A stretch of DNA of 64,000 bases from Corbicula japonica (lineage: Eukaryota > Mollusca > Bivalvia > Venerida > Cyrenidae): contig JAZAYU010000019.1 in assembly GCA_038501625.1 (NCBI GenBank), forward strand, positions 332,501 through 396,500. Direction: 5' to 3'. Positions 29,740 through 41,335 of this stretch are shown piece by piece. Position 1 is the stretch's first letter. Every line of letters begins with the position of its first letter. The notes under the pieces are model-generated. The model searched no databases. It was not told where the DNA came from and saw only the letters and a program-made list of their open reading frames with translations. The position numbers and the translations under genes were made by a program.

Positions 29740-31706
29740 AGCTCACCTGTCACGTAGTGACAAGGTGAGCTTTTGTGACCGCCTGATGTCCGTCGTCCGT
29801 CGTGGGTCGTGCGTCGTCCGTCGTGCGTCGTCAACAATTGCTTCAATCGACTTCTTCTCTGAAACGGCTTGGCCAATTTTGATGAAACTTGCCACGTATG
29901 TTCCTTGCATGGAGCTCTTCCAAAGTTGTTCAAAGACATCAATTCCATGCAGAACTCTGGTTGCCATGGCAACCAAAAGGAAAAACTTTAAAAATCTTCT
30001 TGTCTGAAACCACAAGGCCTAGAGCTTAGATATTTGGCATTTAGCATCCTCTAGTGGAGCTCTACAAAGATTGTTCAAATTATTTCCCTGGGTCAAAATT
30101 GGCCCCGCTCCAGGGGTCACTTCATTTTACATAGACTTGTATAGGAAAAACTTTAAAAATCTTCTTGTCTGAAACCACAAAGCCTAGAGCTTAGATATTT
30201 GGCATTTAGCATCCTCTAGTGGAACTCTACAAAGATTGTTCAAATTATTTCCCTGGGGTCAAAATTGGCCCCGCCCCAGGGGTCACTTCATTTTATATAG
30301 ACTTATATAGGAAAAACTTTAAAAATCTTCTTGTCTGAAACCACGAGGCCTAGAGCTTAGATATTTGGCATTTAGCACCCTCTAGCGGAACTCTACAAAG
30401 ATTGTTCAAATTATTTCCCTGGGGTCAAAATTGGCCCCGCCCCAGGGGTCACTTCATTTTATATAGACTTATATAGGAAAAACTTTAAAAATCTTCTTGT
30501 CTGAAACCACAAGGCCTAGAGCTTAGATATTTGGCATTTAGCATCCTCTAGTGGAACTCTACAAAGATTGTTCAAATTATTTCCCTAGGGTCAAAATTGG
30601 CCCCGCCCCAGGGGTCACTTCATTTTACATAGACTTATATAGGAAAAACTTTAAAAATCTTGTCTGAAACCACAAGGCCTAGAGCTTAGATATTTGGCAT
30701 TTAGCATCCTCTAGTGGAACTCTACAAAGATTGTTCAAATTATTTCCCTGGGGTCTAAATTGGCCCCGCCCCAGGGGTCACTTCATTTGACATAGACTTA
30801 TATAGGAAACACTTTAAAAATCTTCTTGTCTGAAACCACAAGGCCTAGAGCTTAGATATTTGGCATTAAGCATCCTCTTGTGAAACTCTACAAAAATTGT
30901 TCAAATTATTTCCCTGGGGTCTAAAGTGGCCCCGCCCCAGGGGTCACTTCATTTGATATAGACTTATATAGGAAAAACTTTAAAAATCTTCTTGTTGGAA
31001 AACACAAGGCCTAGAGCTAAGATATTTGGCATTAAGCATCCTCTTGTGAAACTCTACAAAGATTGTTCAAATTATATCCCAGGGGTCTAAATTGGCCCCG
31101 CCTCAGGGGTCACTTCATTTTATATAGACTTGTATAGGAAAAACTTTAAAAATCTTCTTGTCTGAAACCACAAGGCCTAGAGCTTAGATATATGGCATTT
31201 AGCATCCTCTAGTGGAACTCTACAAAGATTGTTCAAATTATTTCCCAGGGGTCAAAATTAGCCCCGCCCCAGGGGTCACTTCATTTTATATAGACTTTTA
31301 TAGGAAAAACTTTTAAAATCTTCATGTCTGAAACCACAAGGCCTAGAGCTTAGATATTTGGCATTAAGCATCCTCTTGTGAAACTCTACAAAGATTGTTC
31401 AAATTATTTCCCAGGGGTCTAAATTGGCCCCGCCCCAGGGGTCACTTCATTTTATAGACTTGTATAGGAAAAACTTTAAAAATCTTCTTGTCTGAAACCA
31501 CAAGGCCTAGAGCTTAGATATTTGGCATTTAGCACCCTCTAGTGGAAATCTTCAAAGATTGTTCAAATGATTTCCCTGGGGTCAAAATTAGCCCCGCCCC
31601 AGGGTTCACTTTATTTTATATAGACTGATATAGGAAAAACTTTAAAAAATTTCTTGTCTGAAACCACAAGCTGAGAGTACTTATAAGGGCCATCATGGCC
31701 CTCTTG
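29740..31706 (+). mobile_element. Helentron-like element with ten ~165-bp tandem units
   Basis: Begins with a palindromic end AGCTCACCTGTCACGTAGTG...GTGAGCT, then (GTCCGTCGTGCGTC)n-like sequence. From 29981 the unit starting AAAAACTTTAAAAATCTTCTT recurs at about 30146, 30312, 30478, 30644, 30808, 30973, 31139, 31304, 31469 and 31634 (spacing 163-166 bp). It closes with the hairpin AGGGCCATCATGGCCCT followed by CTTG. The layout (terminal hairpins, central tandem repeat, no coding capacity) matches Helentron-associated elements and the pearl-like repeats known from bivalves. Units share most bases, with small indels in individual copies. Confidence 0.75.
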
Positions 31707-32374
31707 TTATTGCACACGTCTGACGTATTGTTAACGTTTCATTGTTTATGATGTATTCGGCGACCATACAACGTGTATTTCGAACAAATCACGTGGTTTT
31801 TACCGCCAAATATTCTGATATTATTGTCGGCGTTTGATTGTAGGTCATATTTAATGACGAATGTTAAATTCCTGAAAACATTATTTTTCCAAAGTGCAGT
31901 TGATGCTGTTTCCTATGAGTAAAATAATGCATTTCAACATGTTATTTCGTTTTTGATTTCTGAATCACCGACGCAAAAAAAAACAAAATAATGTCGCGTT
32001 GTCCATACGTTTTGCTAGATCTCTTCAATATCGCGTTTTAAAGCTTTAAAAAAAATAATTAAGACACATCTTCAAATTATCAGAGATCAAAAAACGTGCA
32101 CGCATAAACATAGGTTCAAGTGAAAAATATATTCACCCGAGGTCCTTATGCATATACATGTAGCGAAATGTCTACTCGTTCGATAAATGTGTAACAATTG
32201 CTCGATCAGCGCTGAATAATGGTAAATATTTAAACTAATCATTACTTGAAACAAGTGTCCCACGAAGCGCAATTTCAACAACTATTATTTTCGTTAAAAT
32301 AAATTTCGTACAAAGAAACGGTTAGAACGTTACTATAACTAATCGAGTGACCTAGAAACGGTAAAACGCTACTA
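31707..32374. other. AT-rich sequence between Helentron-like element and GCGTTTCC array
   Basis: No gene or clear repeat seen. Confidence 0.5.
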
Positions 32375-32590
32375 TAAATAAGCGGGCCGTTTCTAGCGTT
32401 CCGATTATTCCGTTTCTACCGTTTCTAGTGTTCCAAGCGCTCCGATTATAGCGTTTGTACCGTTTCAAGCGTTCCAAGCGTTTTTAGCGCTCCGTTGCGT
32501 TTCCCTTTCGATAGCGTTCCATTTCCATTGCGTTTCCGTTTCAACATAGAGTGAAAAGCGTTTCATTTCCATTTCCTCTCCGTTTCGTTT
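32375..32590 (+). repeat. GCGTTTCC/CCGTTTCTAGCG array (right)
   Basis: Related in composition to 27586-27820, with units such as CCGTTTCTAGCGTTCCGATTA and GCGTTTCCATTTCC. Confidence 0.8.
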
Positions 32591-32615
32591 GTCAATTTCG
32601 TGATTTTCAGTACTG

Positions 32616-34448
32616 AACCTTAGTTTTTAAAGTGAAATTGTTAAGTGATTTTGACGGGGTTGAAGAACTTTTTGAACATCCCTTTCAATAAGTTATGTTT
32701 GATTGCTCTCCCTTTGCATGTAAATATTGTATAGGACGGATTCACAGGTAGGCAATATGCTAAAAATAGATTCACTGATAAGAATTGACCTTAGCAACCT
32801 TGTTAGCGGTACAAAGTTTGTATGACTTGCATTCAGTTTACTAAAAATTAGCTTGTGTTGAGGCATGGTTCTGAAACCAAAATCTTTAAAAAAAAATTTA
32901 GTAAGACACAACAATGTTGCTATGGTGTTTGTAAAGGTGACTCGAGGTATACAGACAAAGATGGCATGAAAGATGTATCTTTATAACTTTTCCAAAACCA
33001 AAAACAAATGAACATACGTTCAAAAAGTGGAAAAGTGCATGTGGTCGGCTGTATTTTATTATTGACAAAGCAAACAAATTGTAAAAGCGGACATGCAAAT
33101 TCAGTTGATATTTTGTTGGAGGAAAAGGACCTACAGAAGGAAATCCAGACCCTATTCGAGCCTCTTATATTCCGCTTTAGGTATAGAAAATTAAGTCAAT
33201 CGTTTAGCTGTAGACATTGTTTTTTGCATGGCAGAATAGCAATTTTGCGGCACCTATATAGATTTTCTCTTGTGAATTATGGTACTATAAATTTGGAACC
33301 ATTTGCCCTAATCAATTAATAATAATGTCCTTCTCGTCCACAGCTTCAACACTGCCTTGCATCTAAAAACAATTACAACAACAACAAAAACAATTCATTT
33401 AATTTCTACATTTGATAAAATATACTTAATGGCAATGAACAACAGAAAACAGATTGAACCAATTCATTGTCACATTTAGCAAAAAGTGTTTTTGTTTTTT
33501 GTTTTCGGGGTACAGTTTTTATTACGCAATAACTGTTTTATTAATTATAAATTTTCATAATTTTGGTATCTAAATTACGGCAATGCATTCGATATTATGA
33601 AACTGTGAAAAATGTTGATAATATGTATATTTTCCTTGTCAAAATGCAATTATTCCAACCGTCCGTTTTTTAATGTCCTTAAGTATATTAACATAATTAC
33701 TGGTAAGAATACCTACATACATAATTAGCCATATTAATTTTACAATATCTTTAACATAAATATACAGACAAGATTAGTCATGATACATCATAAAGATACT
33801 GAAACTGCACCTGTTTCTGACTACCTCCAGCTCAAGATTATATAATGCATGCTTTAACTGCTTGATATGAAAATACTATGAGAATTTCTATGAATCTTTT
33901 CAATTAATGCTTGCCTTTTCCCTGACAAATATAAACCTTGACACTGTTATCTAAGTTTTAGTTAAACATTTCAATGCTCAGGTTATGTCAGATGAGCGAA
34001 ACTAAACTCAAGGTCCAGCATTTTCTGTTAAATTTACAGCAAATATCTTATCACAAGGAACCATTGTTAACACTGTATTGTACCACCTTCCTAGAAATGT
34101 GGTACTGATAAACACAAATTGATGACGTAGCTGTGAATCCTTCCTATAGCAGTGATTATCGATAACGTCATCATCACGTGGTTTTCGCACCACGTGGTAC
34201 ATGTACACAAAAAGCTAAAGGTAGTACAAGCAACTTTTAACAATAAAGGCAGATAGTAATAAACAAGTATACGTTGTAAATGGTCAGAAGGCTAAACTTA
34301 CAATAAAAGAACATTCACTGTATGAAATAAATGTATATACAGTAAATGCTGTAGTAGATCTTCTTGATTAAATAAATATCTGGTATACCAAAGAAGTAGT
34401 TTTACTTTTGGTCCCTGTCATAATCAAAGCTTTCTAAACATATACTCC
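32616..34448. other. Intronic AT-rich sequence
   Basis: Only short ORFs without recognisable domains. Nothing supported. Confidence 0.5.
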
Positions 34449-34668
34449 GTGGGATACGGCTTATATACTACGTGCAACCAGTGTAGATCAATATCATTTT
34501 GCACATCAGTGCAGTTTGATCAGGATCTAGACAGTTTTCTACTTGCCATAAATAACCTGATGCCCATGATAACCTATTAAAAGCACTATTGTAGACTCTG
34601 ATCTGATGTTCTGGTTGATTTCGATCTAAACTGGTTGCACAAGGGATGAAAGCCGTATCCACCGAATG
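34449..34668. mobile_element. MITE-like foldback (~220 bp)
   Basis: Ends GGATACGGCTTATATA...GTGCAACCAGTGTAGATC and, inverted, GATCTAAACTGGTTGCACAAG...AGCCGTATCC. No coding capacity. Confidence 0.6.
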
Positions 34669-35094
34669 AAGCGTTAAATTGCGGCATAATTGATGTTTAT
34701 AGATTGTGTTTATAGAGCTCCAAAACAGTCATTACGAACCCACGTTCATTGATTTTAAGCATGGTTTCTAAAAAGGTTTATGACAATAATATGAGTCTAC
34801 AATGGTAATTATGTCAAGAACAATATCATGGGGTCAAGTGCATATTTTATGTACAATAAGCCTGGAATTTAGGCGATGAAGTATTTTATTTACTTCAATT
34901 ATCAACTCTTATTCTTAGGAAGTCTACATCCCTCTATGAACAGATAATTCAGCATCTCTTTCAATGCAGTAGGATAGAAAATAGACCGACCTAAAAACAT
35001 TTTGTTGATGCATTAAAAATTATTTTTAAAAAAAACATCAGACAAGCAAAATTATGATCAGACTAGTTGTTCTTGTAAAATAAACAGCAAGCGG

Positions 35095-35250
35095 TGGGAT
35101 ATTTTATAAAGTGATGAAAAGAAGACTTTGAAAGCCGCAACACGCGACATGTATCAAAATATTGCAGTCTCGGGTTGATTGAGCCTGTTCATGGGCTGTA
35201 ATGGGAATACATATTACTGTCCAAGCTGCTTAGCCCCGGGTACTTAAAAT
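35095..35250 (+). repeat. Dispersed repeat, copy 1 (TTGATTGAGC..GTTCATGGGC family)
   Basis: Shares GGTTGATTGAGCCTGTTCAT, GGGCTGTAATGGGAATACAT and flanking sequence with 42885-42985 (+) and 51570-51720 (-). No open frame; probably a SINE or MITE. Confidence 0.6.
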
Positions 35251-36399
35251 GGCTTTATTAAATAATAAACATCTGAGTAATATGATGTATCCATAAAATG
35301 TATAGCTCTGTCTTATAAATGATTAGATATCGTCATTTTCATAAATGCAATTTACTTCTTGCATATGCGGTCGATCATCATATCTACTGTCAATATTAAA
35401 TTGTTCATAAAACAATGCCGAATTGTGTTTTTCTGAGCTGATTTATTCTTGAACACTTTCTTTGCTTTCCGTCATTGTGTATGCACTGTTGATGGTAGTA
35501 CAGCATCGATTGTTTGTACTACCGTTCTAAACGGCTTATCAGTCAGTGCTATTTATAGAAACAAATCTTATCTGACGATCACTGCTATTGAAAGGTGCTT
35601 GTTAACCTTTAACAATTTCATTGTGATCAAAGATTACTTACCACTAATGTGGATTGCTTAAAACACCTTTTTACTTTGTATCATTTAATTGCAACATCTA
35701 TTTATGTCAGAAGTTCTCATGTCTATGTTTTGTGATATCCAGTCTAATTAAACGTCTTTACTACATTGCTTAACTTATGTGGACAATATCGACTTCCCTC
35801 TAGCCAGGGATCTTTCATCCATGCTGGTATTCTTCAAGATATCATAATCACATCATTTGCCAGTCATATGTGATATTCAATAAAATTTACCTCTTATATA
35901 ACTACTTATACTTGGTGTCTATTTCATATCATAGGTCAAACAACTATTCACTTCATATCTAAAATCAGATGGATCCAACCACAACTCGGCTCAAGGACAT
36001 TACATCATTAGCATGAATGTCGTCCACATATAACACGTGTGTGTTATACTTTTCTTGTTAATATTAAACATAATCTAAAGCAAATGTATGTGGTTAAAAC
36101 ACTTTTAAAAACACAGCATTCAACAACAACTCGTCACAATTGTCAAATTAGTATAACTCACGAGATATATGGACATTTTTATATTAGTATTTATCGTTAA
36201 ATGTAACGGTTTTGGGACTACACTGTTTCGGAATAGTTGACGACCATTGCATTGACCTAACAGTCTAGCTGACGATTTTTACGTGTTTTTTTTTCAGGGC
36301 AAAACAATTCGACGCAAATATTGTATTGATCGATTTACAGAAAAAAAATAGATGATATTTAACATTAGATAGTGAAGCACCCATCTGAATTTTGCAATT

Positions 36400-36745
36400 G
36401 AGTTCATAAAGATCCTAGGAACCCTGAAAGTTTCAAAGATATCGGATAATTCCGCATACACGTTTACTCGTGAGGTTACCCTAAAATCGTGCCTTGCCTT
36501 TTTTTAGCGTAAAGCCCGATCCGCGGATTCAAGGGTTCCTGACAGTGTAGAGCTGAGATATTCCGGCCGTGAGCTCACCTTAACATTCTCTAAGAATCCT
36601 GACAGTTTCAAAGATATCAGATTATTCCGCATACACGTTTACTCGGGAGTCTGCGTTTTCGGACTTAGCCATTTTTCGCTATGAAGCGTAGTTACCGACC
36701 AGCGGATTCATGGGTTCCCGACACAGGGGGTAGGACGTTAAGTAG
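36400..36745 (+). repeat. Two-copy ~177-bp direct repeat
   Basis: CAGTTTCAAAGATATC..ATTATTCCGCATACACGTTTACTCG and CGCGGATTCAAGGGTTCCTGAC recur about 177 bp later with substitutions. Confidence 0.75.
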
Positions 36746-36881
36746 TTTATAGATAACATTAAGTGGGAAAATGTTTTGCAGAAAACAAAATGGCGTAAAT
36801 TCGTCAAAATCTGAGGACTTTCAGCCGGTTTTATTCAAAGTAAGTAGCTTTTTTTCTTTGTATTTTACAATATAAGTGTGC

Positions 36882-37670
36882 GCATTCTGTGGCGCAATGT
36901 ATATATTTCAATCGGCAATAAACTGTTTTATCGTAAACTTGGAGATGAAAAAGTTATTGAAGAGGTTTTAGCCCTCGGTGCAATATTTGCCTATGTCTTT
37001 CTTGTATTTGTCATGGAACATACGCCTTTTCTGGCCATGTTTGTCGTACATTTGGAATGCCTTTAATAGATAATCATGCCTGAAAGGCTTTGCACTTACT
37101 ATTCTGTTTTTGCATCAACTTCCGACGTTGTCTGAACATATTTTGACCACATTATGCCCTGTTTTCGTTTATAGAAACACTTTATACCCGTTTTGTTTGG
37201 TAGAAAACATGATTTGCATGCCTATGACCCATAAATTAACATGGTGGTTCTGTGAAATGACTATAGAATTAAATTTGAACAATATACAAGGGTTTGCCAG
37301 CGAAACAGAAGACATGTTCCAGTACAGTACAGTTCTGCAATTAGATTTATAGCTGTCTAAAATGTGTTGTGTAAATAGCCATTAAAGATAGTCACCTTTG
37401 TCTCATTACAGCAGTCATATTGGTCTTTATATTGAACTGTTACAGTTCATTTGTAATATATAATATAAAGCATAAGATCAAAGGACACTTGAGTCCAACT
37501 TGTTTTGAGTTTCCCCCATTAACAGTCTATTCTAAAAATTTCAGAGATCACCAGTTTGATGAGAGAGAAAGACACAACGCAAAACATGGAAAATGGAAAA
37601 ATAAGCAGTATTAAAGAAGCTCCAAGACTGGTGTCTACTCAGTACGGGCACATTACAAGGTTGATGAAAG
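36882..37670 (+). repeat. Long inverted repeat, left arm
   Basis: About 789 bp, highly similar to the reverse complement of 39240-40022. Contains exon-like sequence at 37545-37615 (acceptor TTTCAG then HQFDERERHNAKHGK), which is frameshifted by a 7-bp insertion (TGGAAAA) relative to the right arm. A second conserved stretch is at 37110-37330. It could be a transposon TIR or an inverted duplication of a gene piece. Confidence 0.8.
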
Positions 37671-39239
37671 TCCACACCATATATACTGTATAATTATGGA
37701 TAAAAGGGTTAACATGACTGACTGTTATTACTTTCATTGATAGTTCTATTTCATGTGATCTCATGCTGACTTTGTACTGTGATTGAATAAAATGTCAATG
37801 ATCTCAATAAATTTTTAAAATCTGAGTTTTGAATCCTTATCCAGTCTTGCTAATGTACATGTAACAGAAAAATTAACTTAGCATCTGTTTTCTAATTTAC
37901 TATCTCAAGTTGCAGTGAGATGTATAAAACAAATTTAATTCAGAAATAGCTGCCTAAGAATTAAAGGATCCTGCATACATTGTATGGTTGCATAACATGG
38001 TTGACAAAACTTTACAAACATTCTTATTCAAATTAAATTAGTAATTGCATTCATTATTGTTGAATGTCTGGCTGAACAACCAGTTCAAGCCATTTACTCT
38101 GTTGTACTGACCACTTCATCACATGAATCAGGGTAGGGTAGGATTAGATGAGTCAAAAAACTGGGAAAACAATATTTAAGAAACACAATTTTAATAGATG
38201 ATGTGTGGTAAAATTTGTAAATTACTAAATTTTAATACCAATGACATGGTTATATACTCTGAAATTGTAGAAGTAGTTTATGCCACAACATACAAAAACA
38301 GACTGCCAAGGTGACTCCTACATACCTGTTGTTTTTGGAAGTAAGTTGGGGGGTATAAATATATATTGCTATCAACATATCAACGAGAAGTACTCTACAA
38401 AGCAGGAATTCCTATGACACATTTTATTTGGCACCCATTAATGTACTATATTGCACACTGCAGTGACAAAGTGTGACTTGCTAATTATTAATATTGTACA
38501 TATATTCAAATTTGCATGCAAAAGGGTTATTTTATGCAAATAACCAAATTCTTAAAATAAAAAGAAACCCACATAATACATGATAACAACACAAACATCT
38601 TTCAGTTTAGAATAAAATTACACACAACAAGCATTTTATAATAATTACAAACAGAAGCATTGTAAATATTACAGGTTGTGCAACGTCTGCAAAAGAATAA
38701 TATTAACAACTAAATAAAGCAGATAATAAAACTATATTTTCTGAAAACAATATAAAACTTATCACTGATTATCATACAAAAAAACAAAGATTCAGTATCC
38801 TTTGAAAAGGCATTGCATGCATACAATTAATGCTCATATTTTGCTTTTTTAGAAACTTTTAAAATGAAAATTAAAATGTTGCATTTCAAAATAAGGTAAG
38901 AGAATACATTAAGTAGTATAAATTTCTGTTTAGGTTCAGTTCAGGATAATTAGTGTTTACAAGTTCAGCTGTTGTCTGGTTTTAATCATTCAAACATCAA
39001 ACTTACTAAAACACTGCAAAATCGTTTTTGTTAACAAAACAGGTACAACATTAAAAAATATACCTAAACCGTTTCATCTACAGTATATGCCATTGACTGT
39101 ATTTTACTTAAGTTAACAAATTTTCCCCATAACAGCAGCAGTAAACGTTCAATTCCAAGCATAGATATGCACATTTAAATATTCAAGTTAAAAGATTTAT
39201 TCTTCATCAATAATAAGCCTAAAAGATAGAAGAACTTTT
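37671..39239. other. Spacer between the inverted arms
   Basis: About 1.57 kb of AT-rich sequence without ORFs, transposase motifs or internal repeats that I can see. Confidence 0.5.
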
Positions 39240-40022
39240 CTTTCATCAACCTTGTACCGTACTGAGTAGACACCAGTCTTGGAGCTTCTTTAATGCTGCT
39301 TATTTTTCCATGTTTTGCTTTATGTCTTTCTCTCTGATCAAACTGGTGATATCTGAAATGTATAGAATAGACTGTTAATGGAGGACACTCAAAACATGTT
39401 GAATCAGGGTCCTTCCTTGATCCAATGCTTTATATTATATATTACAAATGAACTGTCAGACATAGATTACTGTCTTAAATGGCTATTTACACAACACATT
39501 TTAGACAGCTATAAATCCCATTGCAGAAAAATACTGTACTGTACTGGAACATGTCTTCTGTTTCGCTGGCAAATCCTTGTTTATTGATCAAATCTAATTC
39601 TATAGTCATTTCACAGAACCACCATGTTAATTTATGGGCCTTAGACATGCAAATCATGTTTTCTAAAAAAAAAACGGGTATAAAGTGTTTTCGATAAACG
39701 AAAACAGGGCATAATGTGGTCAAAATATGTTCAGACAACGTCGGCAGTTGATGCAAAAACAGAACAATAAGTGCAAAGCCTTTGAGGCATGATTTTCTAT
39801 TTAAGGCATGCTAAATGTACGACAAATATGGCCAGAAAAGGCGTATGTTCCATGACAAATACAAGAAAGACATGGGTAAATATTGCACCGAGGGCTATAC
39901 AAGAAAGACATGGGTAAATATTGCACCGAGGGCTAAAACCTCTTCAATAACTTTTTCATCTCCAAGTTTACGATGAAACAGTTTATTGCCGATTGAAATA
40001 TATACTTTGCGCCACAGAATGC
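39240..40022 (-). repeat. Long inverted repeat, right arm, with exon-like ORF
   Basis: Inverted partner of 36882-37670. On the minus strand a TATACATTTCAG acceptor at about 39353 is followed by an open frame YHQFDQRERHKAKHGK, then EAPRLVSTQYGTRLMKEKFF and a stop near 39180, so the frame runs past the repeat edge. The basic, ordered composition looks like a real terminal exon, but I do not recognise the protein. A short tandem duplication of the sequence TACAAGAAAGACATGGGTAAA lies at 39860-39925. Confidence 0.7.
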
Positions 40023-40779
40023 ACGTAGTCACCAAACCGTTACAACAAGTATTGAGTCGTCGACACACGTAACCGTTACAATATTGCTTAAATGACAGCT
40101 TACACAAAAGGCATGTTTCAAGCAGAAAATACTAAAAAAAACTCATTTGCGCCAAGGTTTATATATATAAAGGTTTGGAAACATTATGGCTGTCCTGTTT
40201 TACTTGCGGACAGTAATCATTGCGATTTGATGTAGATTTTGTGGAGTAATAATTAAAATATCTTTAATTTTGGCGGTATAATACTGGGATGAAGTAAAAA
40301 ATCCAATATGCATACATACTCGTATTTCTTCCAAACACCAATCAAATAAATATTCAATAAAATTGAAGAATTCTATCAAGTAAACAGCATTGGCTTGTTC
40401 ACTGTAAAGCAATGTACTTAAAAATGTGAATAAGTCGTCAACAAACCGTTACTTACATGTAAGTCTACATACATGTTCTCGTGAAACAGAGTTTCGTCCC
40501 TGTGATTTACGAGTAGCCAAGAGATGCACCAAATGTTGAAAAAGTTAAAATGTTCCTTTTTTATATAAAAAACAACATTTTTTATGTAATTGTCTAAAAT
40601 AACAGATTATTTTACTATATTTTTGCATGGCAATTGTCCAATTACATTAGCAAAAACTAAGCAGAGCGAAGTATTTAAATAAATGAGATATGCAAATAGG
40701 AGATACTTTCCTAATTATATGCACACATTTTCATTTAGTTGCCAACTTCTGCATCAATGCTGTTAATGCTGTATTTTAG
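40023..40779. other. Intronic sequence before the transmembrane exon
   Basis: AT-rich; ends in the acceptor GCTGTATTTTAG at 40779. Nothing else was seen. Confidence 0.5.
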
Positions 40780-40902
40780 CTTCAGATGTGCGTGAAACAG
40801 GATCCAGTCTGCTGATGACAGCCACCCTTTCATCTATCGGCGGTGTCATAGTATTTTCCATCATTATTACAGCTGTTGTGTGTTGCATACGGAAACATAA
40901 AG
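40780..40902 (+). CDS. Receptor gene exon C: transmembrane helix
   Basis: 123-bp phase 1-1 exon (donor CATAAAG|GTATTG). It encodes a short juxtamembrane stretch SDVRETGSS, then a single hydrophobic helix (LLMTATLSSIGG continuing into VIVFSIIITAVV, about 23 residues), then CCIRKHK, the Cys/basic stop-transfer end. This places the EGF exon outside and the downstream exons inside the cell (type I topology). It joins in frame to the G left over from exon 26325-26600. The two Cys after the helix are candidate palmitoylation sites. Confidence 0.85.
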
Positions 40903-41295
40903 GTATTGAAATTTCGATTTACACAGTCATTCGATATTTGTCCTTAACGTTATTTAACGTCATCACAGCAGACAATAGTGGTTTAACATCTGGAAGACGT
41001 TTCTTTAAAATTAAGTATAACATTTACTTGAATAATCTGTAACTGTGCTAAATTGGATAAAAACTTATACAGAACAGAACATGCAAATATATTCCGTTCA
41101 CTTTGACATACTTTGGTATGGGTATTTTTAAAAAAGCAAATAGATATGAACACTGTGTTCTTATGTTATCGCCCAGCATCATTACTGTACACTGACGAGA
41201 TGTTCATAAATTCAAAACAAATCCGCGATAATAAGTATTTTTATTTTTTATTTTACAAATAGTATTTCTTAACAGCATGATTGTTTGGTTTTCAG

Positions 41296-41335
41296 AAACA
41301 TCTGATGGACAACAAAACGACAGTCAAGGAATCCT
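41296..41335 (+). CDS. Receptor gene exon D: short cytoplasmic linker
   Basis: 40-bp microexon-sized exon, acceptor TTTGGTTTTCAG and donor ATCCT|GTAAGA. Enters phase 1 and leaves phase 2, encoding ETSDGQQNDSQGI plus part of the next codon. Both copies of the following exon (43626 and 49625) begin with the single base needed to complete the codon. Confidence 0.7.

Larger units (their letters stand above)
27554..32615. mobile_element. 5.06-kb segment bounded by 25-bp inverted repeats
   Basis: 27554-27578 and the reverse complement of 32591-32615 match at 24 of 25 bases (CAGTACTGAAAATCAAGAAAT...). Just inside each end is a GCGTTTCC-rich array (27586-27820 and 32375-32590). The middle is AT-rich and non-coding, and holds a Helentron-like insertion at 29740-31706. 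No transposase is visible. It could be a non-autonomous DNA transposon or two related short elements. Confidence 0.5.

Noticed and set aside
29552..30015. ORFs through the left end of the Helentron-like element
   Set aside because: Produced by the GTCCGTCGTGCGTC repeat; no conserved domain.
29740..31706. CRISPR-like array
   Set aside because: Units are contiguous 165-bp repeats without unique spacers, in a eukaryotic transposon.
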